Source of the DNA: Brevipalpus yothersi
Lineage: Eukaryota > Arthropoda > Arachnida > Trombidiformes > Tenuipalpidae
DNA: 64,000 nucleotides
Direction of reading: 5' to 3'
NCBI GenBank assembly: GCA_003956705.1
Contig: QZCP01000556.1
Span: forward strand, 186,001-250,000
The position numbers were made by a program, and so were the translations under genes. The notes below the pieces were generated by a model that did no database searches, was not told the DNA's origin, and saw only the letters and a list, made by a program, of their open reading frames with translations. Below are positions 38,201-49,184 of the stretch, piece by piece (position 1 is the first letter of the stretch; the number at the start of each line of letters is the position of its first letter).

Positions 38201-41200
38201 TTGTTCCGATTTTGGTAAGGGACACTTTCAGGGATATGAGTTCAAGTGTCCATTTGATTTGGCTTTTGATGAAGAAAAATTACTTTGCAATTGGAAATGG
38301 CTTGTACGCGGATGTCGAATGACCGAAGTTGATGCCTCAAATACGGCCAATCTTGATGCTATACTGCAAAGTTTTCCATCAACATTCTTATCACAAGCGG
38401 AAAGTAGCCTCAACTCAATGTCCAAAGGTCTCGAATCGATGGACGATGTGATGTCCAGACGATCAGATGAAAGTGTGTCAGAAAGTGTGGGTGACATTCA
38501 TGGTGATGTCAAGAGTCAATATGTTGATGGTGAATATGTTGCCGAACATCGTGAAGGTGAACCAAAAACACGGCGAAGTTTCGCTCGAGCTTTGAAGGAT
38601 GGTGTCACTGATTTGGTTGGATCAGTGACCAATAAGGTGAAGAGTCTCTTCAATGGACACGGTCCATCGGAAAGACGTGATCCGATGGGTGGTAATTCGG
38701 CAGCATTTGCCGAATGGTTTGCACACATGAATCCATTTGGTGCCGCAAGTTTGGACATGCCGATACGACTTGAGGAGCCACGAAAACGTCCTGGACGAAG
38801 ACCACTGATTGATACACACGAATTCATTAAGGATCCTCTTATGGGCTTACCTCTGCTAGAGATTCCAACGAAACTATCAGGACCATCAGGATCATTGCCA
38901 AAAGAGGTCAATAAGCCGGCCAGAGATCGTCGTCAAAAACAAGGTGCTCATTTAAGACCAAAAGTACATTATGCTGATGAAGAAAAGAATAATAATAATA
39001 ATAATAAAAACAACAACAACAAGAATGGTGATGTTAATAATAATTTCGATAAGCGACCTTTATCTGGAACCATTAAGTTTGAATCTGAAAATCATCGAAA
39101 TCCTGGTATGATTGCCGTTCCAATTCTCACACTAAAAGATCAAACAATCCAACGACGACCGGACACTGGCATGCCATCGGTCAATACAAATGGACGCCAA
39201 AATGGACGTGATAATAATCAGCGAGATAGATCTAGACCTGATTCAGCTAATCATGATCCATTGAGCGTTGCATCATCAGTACATCTCTCGTAAGTAAAAG
39301 TTTCATTAGCAGTCGCCATGAGTATGACTAGTTGATGGATGATGAAAGATATTTTTTTTCTTTAATCATCAATCTTTAGCAACTAATCGTCCAACGATGG
39401 AGGTGAAGATAGAGAAAAATTCTAATTTTAAATAATTTAAACTTAATATTGATTCTTCTTTTTCTTTCTGCTTTCGTTCATTAATGTAGAGAAAAATCTG
39501 TTCCCAAATTTGCCCAAACAACCAAAATTCCAGGACCTATTCCGATACCATTCCCTAAGCAGCCATCATCAGTGAACAAGGAACATCATCAACAAGCCCA
39601 TAATCGAGTGAAACCGGAAAAAGTTCATTTCAATCATCAAAGTCAACGAGTCCATCATCATCAACAGCATCCAAGCTCAGGCCTAATCGTTGATGATGCT
39701 CGTGTTCCAATGAAAGATGGACACAAAATAAATAGCAACATCATTAACAACAACAATCAAGCCCAACCATCGATCTCTCGACCGATCCATCATCAACAAG
39801 GACCACCACAGCAAGGTGGGCATGGCGATCGACGACCAGTAGCATCGAGAACCACACCAATACCATTGAATCAAGCTAGTGGATCAAAAATTGATCCACT
39901 CAAGCAACTACCGGTTGACTTTTTCCCAGGATATGAGGTCGACATTAAGCCATTGGAAATACAAGAGATGATCGTCAATAAAGGTGTCGCAAATGTGCCA
40001 GCATACGGTAATCAGCCGGCAACCCAAATTATTTTACCAAATTTGCGTGAACATGTTCGAGAGCATGTGAGACAGCATATACAAAAGATACGAAATCAGC
40101 AACCAGGACAAAATGTTAATCGACCACATCAACCACAGCCACACCAGCCAATACCAATTCCTGGTGGACGAGGTGGACCAGGTCCACAGATTCATTATCC
40201 ACAGCAACAGCATCCGGCTGGTGTTGGTGGACGACAGCCATCACCACCTCTTAATCGTCCTTCATTGCCTACAGTTCAAGTGAAACCGTTGAGTGCTGAA
40301 GGATCTGATTCAAATGTACCGTTATACAGTCGACCTCAGAACACGATAACCTACGTGAAGTCACAAACTTCCGATTCATATGTGGGTGTTCAAGCCCAAA
40401 GGCCATCCCACTATGGACTACATCCAGGATCTAGTGATCAGAAGAGACCATCTATCAATGCTGGATCAACTGGACAAGCAAATGTACCTGTTCCTGATGG
40501 AATTGCTACCAAAAATGGTTTCGTGCCGATTCAATCACAGTACGCTTCCGGTTCAGCATCATCAGTATCTCAAAATGGTGAGCAACATTGGCCTTCCGGT
40601 CAAAAGATTGCCAATAAGCCGGTATTGCAAGCCATGGGAAGTAGTAATGAGTATCAATATTATTCCCAACCAATGGACACATCAATTGAATCTCATATGG
40701 GAAAAATATTGACCAGTAGCTCATCGATACCATTGAGAGCTGCTGTGACCACAAGTCGACCCAAAGTGACCATCAAAGCTGGTGGTACAAGTACCACCAA
40801 AAAGTCACAACTTTTGATTATACCAGTTCCTGATAGTCATCCGCAAGCACAATCTTTGGAAGATATTGAAAAATTAGCCCAATCATATCCACATTTATTT
40901 CCACACGGACTTGATTTCAAGAGAATTCCGAATCCATCTAAATCCGGTTCACCCACAACATCGACCACCGAGAAGGAGGAATATGTGTATGTGGTGATGG
41001 ATGATAAGAAGGCAAATGGATTAAAGGAAGCCGGTATTGATATAACCAAGGAAGGAACCGTATCAATGGAAGCATTGATGAGGAATCCGGAAATATTAGC
41101 TACTCTAGCATCACAGCAAGGTATACATTTTGATTTCAAAGATCACCGATCATCAAGCCAAAATGTGGTCAACAACAATAAAAAACCATCCAATGTGCAC

Positions 41201-43138
41201 ACAATCAATCAGCCAATCCAGCCATCTCGAAGTCCAGTGTTTGTTAAGCATGATGAAAAAACGGAAAGTAATCAGGCAATTTTGAAAAATAAGAAAAACT
41301 CATCGCGTAATAAGGATCAATCTCGATTCCAACCAGCCACAAGACGAACAACTACCGTTTCTCCGACCACCAAACGTCGAACAACTCGTAAGCCAGCCAC
41401 ATCAACCACCCCAATGAGCCCACCCACAAGCCCACCAGTAGCATCAACCACTTACAACACTCCATCCACAACCACATCAACCACAACAACTACCACTGCC
41501 AGACCGATCACAAGTTCATCGGCACCAGTGACAACCGTTAATCATGATTCAAATGATGTTAATCCAGATGCAAATGATGACAGCTTCTTTTTGGGCAATC
41601 AACAGATACCTCAATCACTTTTCGAATCAATCCAACAAGTTATCGCTCAACATTTGATGAATAGTCAAGTTTCAGGCAAGCAAGGCCAAACTAATCAACA
41701 AGGTGGCCAAAAATCGTCCGAATCTAATCGAAGCACATCTTCATCCAATGTTGAAACTACCACCGAATCAATTCGAGGTAGAGAGACAACACTTTCACCT
41801 AATGGTCTACCAGGTTTCCAAAATTATTATTATCAACCATCAACCGGTTCCAATGATTCGATTGTTTTTGGTCAAGGATGGCCATCATATCCACCTAATT
41901 GGTATCAATACGCTTTCCCGCAACCAATTTATCCACAGAACAATATGAACATATCTAATCCTCAGTATCAATTTTATCCGATGATGAATGGCTACATGGG
42001 CCATCCATCTATGAATTATCAGCCTCAATATTTGCCCAATTCACCGAACTCACCTAATTTCATTGATTATCCATACCTACCCGGTTCACAATCAGCATCT
42101 TCCGGATCCGGTGATGCCACATTATCGCCATTCATGAAATATACCACCCAACCAGCTAGTGTAACACCAAATCCCACATTCATGATGGCTTCTGATTATG
42201 ATAATCATTACACAGCATCGGTAGCCTCTTCACCAGTACGAACTTACAGCACTGTTCCCGATTATCAGCCATCATCTTCATCGATGGCCACAAGCCGATC
42301 GACCAGCAAAAAGCCACTCCAACCCGTTTGGGATGGCACAGAGAAGCCTGGCGAATTTTTGACCGAAAAACCATTCGATTTGCTGAGAACCAAACAGGAA
42401 CCACCGCAAATTCAAGTGTACATTGTGCAAGGATCTAATGGACCACAAGTGAAAACTAAAACTGTCAATCCAAATGGAGGTGAATCACCTAATGTGAAAG
42501 TATTTGTTATCGATGAAACTAAGGATCAAAAAGCAAGTAGCTCAAGTAAAGATGATGAAGATGAAGCTAAACTAGATTCAAATCATAAGCCAGCTGATTC
42601 GAATAACTATTACAGTTTTGCATATGAATCTCGTCCACGACCAACAGTTGCCCATCCATCATCACAGTCTTCCAGTGGTCAGCCGATGACCACAACCGCA
42701 TCCGGCGGAAGTGGACATCAGGCACACTATTATACCACTTCACCGGTACCCATGGTGGATGATGATGGTGCATCAAATTATGATAATATTAATCGTGATA
42801 TTGAATATGAGGATGATTCATTTAATGGTGAAAATCCAGTCACTGATAGTGGCTATTTGCCAGCAGCCAAAATAAGTAGTTTACAAAGTTTATACAATAC
42901 TAATCTGTATCCAGGTCTTCGAAATTTTACTGATGGCTCAGTGCCGGAAGCTGCATGTACTAGACCAGGTCTTTTTCAACATCCAAACGATTGTAACAAA
43001 TTTTATGAATGTTATTGGGACAAATTTATCAACAAATTTACGCTACATTTGTTCGAATGTCCTGTTAAACTTGCTTTCGATTCACGAATAGTCGGCTGTA
43101 GTGCACCCTCCGATCCAACAGTGTGTGTTCAATATTGA
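20223..43138 (+). CDS. Giant secreted chitinase-like protein: GH18, CBM14 x2, mucin-like tract, CBM14
   Basis: Eight exons: 20223-20310, 28431-28595, 36011-36401, 36492-36594, 36685-36852, 37086-37208, 37581-39289, 39490-43138; phases agree, about 2,131 residues. Exon 1 gives a signal peptide (QWILFLIGLTLVHCIG). GH18 domain about residues 39-390: RIVCYY, DIDPTLCTHLIYSY, catalytic DGVDLDWE (147-154, acid E154), MGIPSYG and GGLALWAVNDDDPAGKCG. Two six-Cys CBM14 domains follow (about 463-520 and 536-591), and a third ends the protein (about 2072-2128). Between lies a Ser/Thr/Pro/Gln/Asn-rich tract with TTTTSTT-type runs, mucin-like. The order resembles insect group VI chitinases (Cht6). Odd points: the usual SxGGW after KVLVS is replaced (SLRPSG) and the MxYD motif reads FSFD, so hydrolysis may be altered. 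Likely acts on cuticle or peritrophic chitin (inference). Exon 1 to 2 is the least certain link. Confidence 0.85.
20829..20849 (+). repeat. (AG)n microsatellite, intron 1
   Basis: About ten GA units on the sense strand, complementary to the CT tract at 24454-24477 in the same intron. Confidence 0.9.
24454..24477 (+). repeat. (CT)n microsatellite, intron 1
   Basis: Twelve CT units on the sense strand, within a generally CT/GA-rich part of intron 1. Confidence 0.9.
30189..30250 (+). repeat. (AG)31 microsatellite, intron 2
   Basis: Uninterrupted AG run of about 62 bp on the sense strand, one of the longest perfect dinucleotide runs in the window. Confidence 0.97.
35165..35221 (+). repeat. (TC)28 microsatellite, intron 2
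   Basis: Uninterrupted TC run of about 57 bp on the sense strand, the reverse complement of the AG run about 4.9 kb upstream in the same intron. Confidence 0.97.
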
Positions 43139-43300
43139 TTCGAATAGATCACTGAAAACTCATCATCTCATCATCACAATATAGATCATTCATCCCATCA
43201 TTTCCAACAACATCGATAACATTTTCACTCAGTGTGTGATGAAAAAACATTTGCTTCCACACACATTTTGAATTGAGCTGCAAGCAATAATCAAAATTGA

Positions 43301-43306
43301 AATAAA
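43301..43306 (+). terminator. Poly(A) signal AATAAA of the chitinase-like gene
   Basis: AATAAA about 160 nt after the stop codon in an AT-rich 3' UTR. Confidence 0.65.
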
Positions 43307-44164
43307 ATTTATTAATTTATTACGTTATCCTAAAATCCTTAGTATTGTATTTATTTTTTCTCCTACCGTGATCGCAATAACGACTAAGTTCAAAATTAAT
43401 CATGATCTCTCTAGGGAACAAACGCCGGCATCTGAGAAGGGACAATCCTAAGAGGCTCAAAATTTTCGATCAGACTTGCAAACTGGAGGAAACATTATTC
43501 GTTAGACTTCTGGTCAGATTCACCAGGAAGCCAGAGAATGGTTGAATCATGAATCAAAAACTGTTAAAAATATCAGGACAAATGTATTCGACTTTGCTGG
43601 GTCCAGTAAATTGAGAACATTTATCAAAAATTTGATTCATAGATAATTAGAGAGGAGTCTCTCTCTCAACCATTTTTTGAATACAAAATCCTCTTCTAAC
43701 ACTAAGATCCCACCGTGCTTTATATTTTTATCAAAAAAATTTGCATGTTCCAGCATTCAAAAAGTTTTCTCATTACTTTGTAAGAGAATGAAAAAACTTG
43801 ACACAGGCAAACCAAAACAAAGGCAATCCGATTGCTTATCATCAGAAGAAGTAGAGAAAGGGAAAGCTCCTATCAGAGTGATATGAATGCATGTATTTGC
43901 AGATTTGCTCTCCCCACCCCACCCAATTCGATTGGTGATAAGTTTAACACGCAAAAAGACACCTTGATAATTGAAACAATCTGTTTTATTGATACTTAAT
44001 CAATAAGAGGAAAACTCTGAACAAAATGAACAAAATTTAACCGCTTTGCAATTAAATTTAAATCTCACAACAAGAATAAAGCGCATGAACAGCGCTGCTG
44101 CGCTTTAAAAAAATTACTTTTACATTCCCACAGCCACACTGAACACTGTGTGCTGTGTGTTTCA

Positions 44165-44604
44165 ATCATCATTGTCTGGCACCGACACTTTATCTCTTTC
44201 CTGGCCTTAAATTTGGCTATTCCTGTTAAATTAATTTAGTTAGTAATCAATTGTTCATCGGAAAGATATCACACCAAGTTTGGTGATTGTAAATTCGGTG
44301 AATAATTTTGTGTATGTTTGTGTCTGTATCTGTGTTTAGATACAGGCCATCTGAATTCTTTCTTCTTCTCTCTCCAAAAGTCTGACGTTGTGCCACAAGA
44401 TATTGTGTGTATTTCCTCATCATCAAATATCAACAAAGACGATGTGGACATGGATTCAAATGATAATGGTAATGATAATGATAATGAATAAATGTAAAAT
44501 GAATTGATCGTATTTTGTGAGCAAATAGTGGTAATGCTAATTTAGGGATCTCTCTCTCTCTCTTTTGATATTCATGTGGAAAATTGACTCATTTAACCGG
44601 GATA
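44165..44604 (+). pseudogene. Decayed partial duplicate of the SH3-adaptor exon
   Basis: Matches about 46128-46475 of the adaptor exon in the same orientation and order. Best block: 44381-44470 (GACGTTGTGCCACAAGATAT, then ATCAACAAAGACGAT, then ATGGATTCAAATGATAATGG) against 46303-46382. Flanking blocks also match: TTGTTCATCG, GTGAATAATTTTGT, and GTGGAAAATTGACTCATTTAAC. The copy has small insertions, shifts frame, reaches an in-frame TAA at 44489-44491 and has a CT microsatellite at about 44549-44563 where the functional exon has unique sequence. It lacks the SH3 domain and ends within the capping-protein motif. Non-functional as protein. Confidence 0.85.
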
Positions 44605-44681
44605 AAAGGTAGAAGGTGGGGCATAGTTGAACGCTTCGCTCAATACACCAAACAAATGAGTTTGTGAGAAAAGTAAAAACA

Positions 44682-44684
<3 letters not shown>

Positions 44685-44737
<53 letters not shown>
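44685..44737 (+). repeat. (TC)26 microsatellite
   Basis: Perfect TC run just downstream of the decayed duplicate. A GA run lies at 44974-44998 and another near 45118-45136. Confidence 0.95.
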
Positions 44738-44740
<3 letters not shown>

Positions 44741-44973
44741 TGTTCTTCTCTCTTTCTCTCTTTTCACTCTTTTTCTCACCGCTCTTTTGGCGGATGCTTG
44801 GAAAAATTTGTGTTCACGATTGATTAGAGTCCTTGGTCTCAGCCAACCCGTTATAGCATACACTCAATTAAAAACCGCATGCTTAAAGAATTTATACCCA
44901 TCTGAATCGCTCCTTTTTTCCACACTTTCTCCTTGAAAGTAAGGAGAAAAATATTTCCATTCCGATCTGATAG

Positions 44974-44998
44974 TGAGAGAGAGAGAGAGAGAGAGAGG
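44974..44998 (+). repeat. (GA)12 microsatellite
   Basis: GA run complementary to the TC run about 240 bp upstream; a hairpin with that spacing is possible in a transcript. Confidence 0.9.
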
Positions 44999-45368
44999 GG
45001 GGAAGAGGAGGAATGATCATTGAAGAAGGTTTGATTTTGTATATGATACCATGCATGATGATGATTACGATGATGATAATAGGCGAAGTGTGTTTTGATA
45101 CACGAGCATTGGGAAACAGAGAGAGAGAGAGAGAGAAAGAGATCCTCGTATGATTCATTCAGGAGATGTTTCCATTGTAATCGACTGATTACAAATGAAT
45201 CTCTATAAATGACTTGACATCCTTCCTGTCTTTCATCTCTACTTTTTGTTGTAAAGCTCTTCTCTCTTCTCTTTACCTCCTCCTCCTCCTATTACTCCTC
45301 TTCCACCTCTTTCTCTTGTTGTTGTTTAACAATTTGCTTCATCATCTCTTTTCCAATGGAAATTTAGT

Positions 45369-45450
45369 TAGACATTCCTATGACTTACCTGTGCCAGTGA
45401 GATCAAAAGATCCAAATGCTAATCAAGCTAACGCTAGTCAAACTATTCTA
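45369..45450 (+). other. Possible upstream exon of the SH3 adaptor
   Basis: After a long pyrimidine tract and TTTAG acceptor, one frame reads RHSYDLPVPVRSKDPNANQ and on to QANASQT, which looks like linker protein sequence. Joining to the phase-1 acceptor at 45616 would need a weak donor (for example GCTA|GTCAAA near 45439 or CCGA|GTACTT near 45464). A clean GTGAGA donor near 45401 is in the wrong phase. So it may be a real exon, or a remnant. Confidence 0.25.
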
Positions 45451-45615
45451 GTTACTATCCCGAGTACTTTCTATTCGCTGTGTGTGCATCTGAATGTTCT
45501 GCTCATGATAATCATAATAATAATTTTAATATAATAATCATATTAATAATGATATTTTTTCTAATATTAATTGTGTTATCCTTGATTCTTATTCACTTAT
45601 ATCTCCATCATTCAG

Positions 45616-47656
45616 GTGCTAACTTGAAAGCTTTACTCAAACCTGTTAATAAAAACGCTCGACCACTGTCCACACACTTATCGCCCCAATCTTCACAAGA
45701 CAATAGCAATTCCGGTGGGGGCGGCGACCTTAATGCACCGCTTTTGCCACCCAAACCTTTACGAGAACAAGCCAAAGCTTTGTTTCAATATGAAGCCCAA
45801 AATGATGATGAATTAACGTTCAAAGCAGGTGATATATTAAATGTTATAAGTAAAGATATCGAGGATAAAGGTTGGTGGAAAGGTGAACTAAACGGTCGAA
45901 TTGGTGTATTTCCCGATAATTTTGTAGAACTTATCAAGCCATCGCCATCGTCAACGGAGAACGATATGTCTTCACGGCCTAATCGTAAACGATACGATTT
46001 ACACAAGCCTCCTCCTCCTCCTCCCAATAAGCATGCCACTTCTATTAACAATCCTCCAGCAACCGGTTTACCATTAGCCAAGAGTGAGTCTAAGGGTGAT
46101 GTTGTTGCCAGTAACAATAGTGGTAAGGGTGCATCATTGTCTGGGAAACCAGCGACAGGATCTCCTGATTCTTCTTATATTGAAGAGATAAATAAGTATA
46201 TTGTCACTAATCCATTGTTCATCGAAAAGACATCAAAATTTGGTCGTGGTGGAAATTTAGTGAATAATTTTGTAAAAACAGGCAATTTAAATTCTCATAA
46301 GCCTGACGTTGTGCCACAAGATATTGTTTCATCAACAAATATCAACAAAGACGATATAGATATGGATTCAAATGATAATGGTAAAGATTGTAGTGAAATG
46401 AGTTCATCTTTGGGCGAAAATAGTGGAGATGTTAATTTGGGATCACTTGATTCGTGTGGAAAATTGACTCATTTAACTGTGAATCGTGCTCGTGCACCAA
46501 GAGACCGTAGACCACCATCCGTGATTGGCTCTCTTCGAGACAGTGATTTTGAAGGTGTTGATAATAATAAACAGCAGAATGGAGATACAAAAAGTGAATC
46601 TGGTAAAAATGAGCCAAAATCAGATGTAAAAGTAATTAACTCCATAGCTGGCAGTAGTGCAGGTGGTGAAAGTAATTCCAAGGGAAATGCTCCAGTTCCT
46701 CCATGGATGGTGGAATTGCGGAAAAGTCAAGCGGAAAGACGCAACAAAAACGATTCAAGCTCAGCAGATGAGTCCCGCGATAGTAAACCTCACACCCCTG
46801 TGTCACCAACCAAAGCAAATTCTGTACGCTTGTCCGGCGATTTTTCACTTAAATATGAACAAGCATTCAAGCAACAATCATCATCAACACCATCACTAAC
46901 CACAAGTAGCTGTGATTCTAGTACCACTCAAACATCACCCATGTCCATACTGAAACCCGCCCGAGCAGCCAAACCTAACACTACCAGTAGTATTCCCAGT
47001 CCTCATGGGTCACCAATCGCAGGATCTGGTACACCACCAAAAAGCGCATCATCTTCAAATGTTTCTTCCATCTCTTCCAGCCATGGTGGGTCTTCTCAGG
47101 TGGGCAAAGTGCCGTCCGATATGTTAACAGCAACTTCAAAAGAGCTCACCGATATTCAAAATGAGCTGAAAAATTGGCGAAAATCTTCAGTCACACGTGA
47201 AGAATATGATGATCTTATTAGGAAGGTAATTATAATAACCTTTTTCTTACATTTACACAACCAGCTGTTTCCTCACTTGGATGCTCTCATGTATCATTAC
47301 CTCGCCACAAGCAAATCATAGATCAGCCTTCCCATCACATTCAAGGCTTAATTCTTGATTTCTTATTTGTTGTTCACCACTTGACATCTTATTGACTCAA
47401 AGATCGATCTCTCTCTTTTTTTCCCTCGCCGTAACTTTCTCTCTCTCCTCTCTCTCCTCTCTCTTCTCTTTCTTTTTTTCTTTCTTTCTCCCTTTCCTCC
47501 CAGGTGGAAGAGCTCAAGGATAACATAGACAAAGGTAAAGATGCTTATGGATCAGTAGTCAGAGAGCTGATAAATGAAGTCGCTGAGGTACGAAAAAATG
47601 TGGCCAATTTGGAGATTGAGGTGGATAGACTGCGTAAACTATCCACAACTGTTTGA
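45616..47656 (+). CDS. CIN85/CD2AP/cindr-type SH3 adaptor, 3' part
   Basis: Two exons, 45616-47225 and 47504-47656 (phase 0), about 588 residues; the upstream acceptor is phase 1, so an earlier exon exists. One SH3 domain (about 45765-45945): ALFQYEAQNDDELTFKAGD, GWWKGELNGRIGVFPDNFV, closest in memory to the third SH3 of CIN85/CD2AP. Next come a proline run (PPPPPP), a long Ser/Asn-rich linker, then LTHLTVNRARAPRDRRPP at 46464, which fits the capping-protein-interaction motif LxHxTxxR(P)K...P of CD2AP and CIN85. A C-terminal coiled coil follows (ELTDIQNELKNW in exon A; the second exon reads VEELKDNIDKGKDAYGS then heptad-like VANLEIEVDRLRKL). Such adaptors link receptor endocytosis (Cbl) and cell junctions to actin. 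The first and second SH3 domains are not visible in this window. Confidence 0.85.
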
Positions 47657-49184
47657 TGACTAGAGAAAAAGAGAAGGATAAAGAGAAGAAAAGAGAGCTG
47701 CTACTGCAAGTCATCCAGGAAGGAGCAGCAAATGGGCCATCATTAACCAAATTGAGGATATTGACCCTAATTTTGTATGAATTATCCATCTCACATTCCC
47801 TTCTCTCAAACTCTATTTTCATTTCTCAAAAGCGATCTTCACAATGAAGATTAACTTCTTCTATTTTTCTTCCTCCTTTCTATTTTGAAGCTCATTGTAT
47901 ATTGGTTAATTCTGTTTTCATATACCCTTTCCCACCTGATTTTCTCTCTCTCTCCTTTCTTTTTCTCTCTGTCTTTCTCTCTCATGTGAGTTTGAAAAAT
48001 TCATCGACCGCATGTGAGAAGAATCTCTCTCCATCTATCTATCTTTCTCTAATTACTTCTCGTGAATTAGAATGTTATTAGGGAAAACAAATATTTTTTC
48101 TGAGATTTACTTCGATAAATTGACCGAATGCCTACTGAAATGCCTTCCGCTCAGTATGGAGCTGAGGCCTTGAAAGTAGATGTTTTTTTCCCAAGACCAG
48201 TATTCTTTTCTCGAGTATGACATATGATCTATACCTGATATCTCTAAACATCGTTGTTAAATTTTTTGTTCAGCGTTGAAGAATGATCTTTGATCATTTT
48301 CGGGTCCTTTGTGGCCATTTTCTTATTTTTTTGAGTAGTACCATCTGTAATTTATCAGAAAATTTCCGACCAACCATGTCTGGTTATTTTTCAGCTTCAT
48401 CGATCTATCAAAAGCTCAATCATGTGTTACCCTCTTTCCCGAATTTTGCCATCGAAAATTGTAAGAGCGAAAGCTCACAAGAAGCATATATATATATAGA
48501 TATAGTGAGCTTAGAAAATTCTTTCAATGGGTAACCAAGAATCTTGATAGATGGTTGAAAGAAAATTCTTGTAATGTTCCAGGTGGTTAATTCTTTTTTC
48601 TCTTCTCTTTCTGTCTTTCTCTTTCTCGCTCTTTTTGATTGCCTGATTTAGCGTGTGTCCTTGTGAAAAGCTTTCTTTTTACAAGATCACACATGCTGTA
48701 CTCAACGAACTCAATAAACTTCATAAATTATCAGATAAATTAGGAGTAAGATATTCAGACTTGTTATATTCATAATACAACATTATCATAACATTGTCAA
48801 GAGTGGAACAATTTCATGCCATTTCTCATCATTCCTTCGATACATTCATCAAATTTATTTTCTCTTCGTTTCTCTCTTCTTTTTCTATAATCACTCATTC
48901 TAACAGATATTTGTAAATTTAACCTCACAAAATGTTTGAGATGCAAAAATAACAAATATTGTTCTAACTTGAATTACTTTTTATTCCTCCTTGATCCTCG
49001 ACTAACGGTCCAAGCAAACACTTTCCGCTCTTCAAGTGTGAGATGTTGTTAAAGATGATTAATTGATAAGAATGTGAAGTACCAATCGAGATTGAGGAGA
49101 AGAAGAGGTGAGCTATACGGAATCCGTATTTATATTTGTATAAATAGCTTTCTGTACAATTATATAACCCAATATATCAAAACA
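47657..49184. other. Intergenic, SH3 adaptor to leishmanolysin (tail to tail)
   Basis: 3' UTRs of two convergent genes. CT-rich tracts at 47940-47985 and 48599-48632, TATATATATA at 48487-48496. Frames at 48283-48534 and 49074-49256 look like chance. Confidence 0.5.

Larger units (their letters stand above)
43139..45615. other. Chitinase-like 3' UTR, then upstream region of the SH3 adaptor
   Basis: Holds the chitinase-like 3' UTR, a decayed duplicate of the SH3-adaptor exon (44165-44604), long TC and GA runs, and one possible upstream exon (45369-45450). No frame encoding the first or second SH3 domain of a CIN85/CD2AP protein was found here on either strand. Confidence 0.5.

Noticed and set aside
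38984..39050. AAT/AAC-rich tract in the chitinase-like exon considered as an intron or assembly fault
   Set aside because: It keeps frame as poly-Asn/Lys inside a low-complexity coding tract; no splice sites flank it.
44663..44937. Frames of about 90-108 codons across the (TC)26 run
   Set aside because: They encode only LSLSLS or RERERE from the microsatellite; not genes.
45480..45614. Upstream extension of the SH3-adaptor frame (hydrophobic, Ile/Leu-rich start)
   Set aside because: It reads an AT-rich intron end before a TTCAG acceptor; the hydrophobic run is not a real signal peptide.
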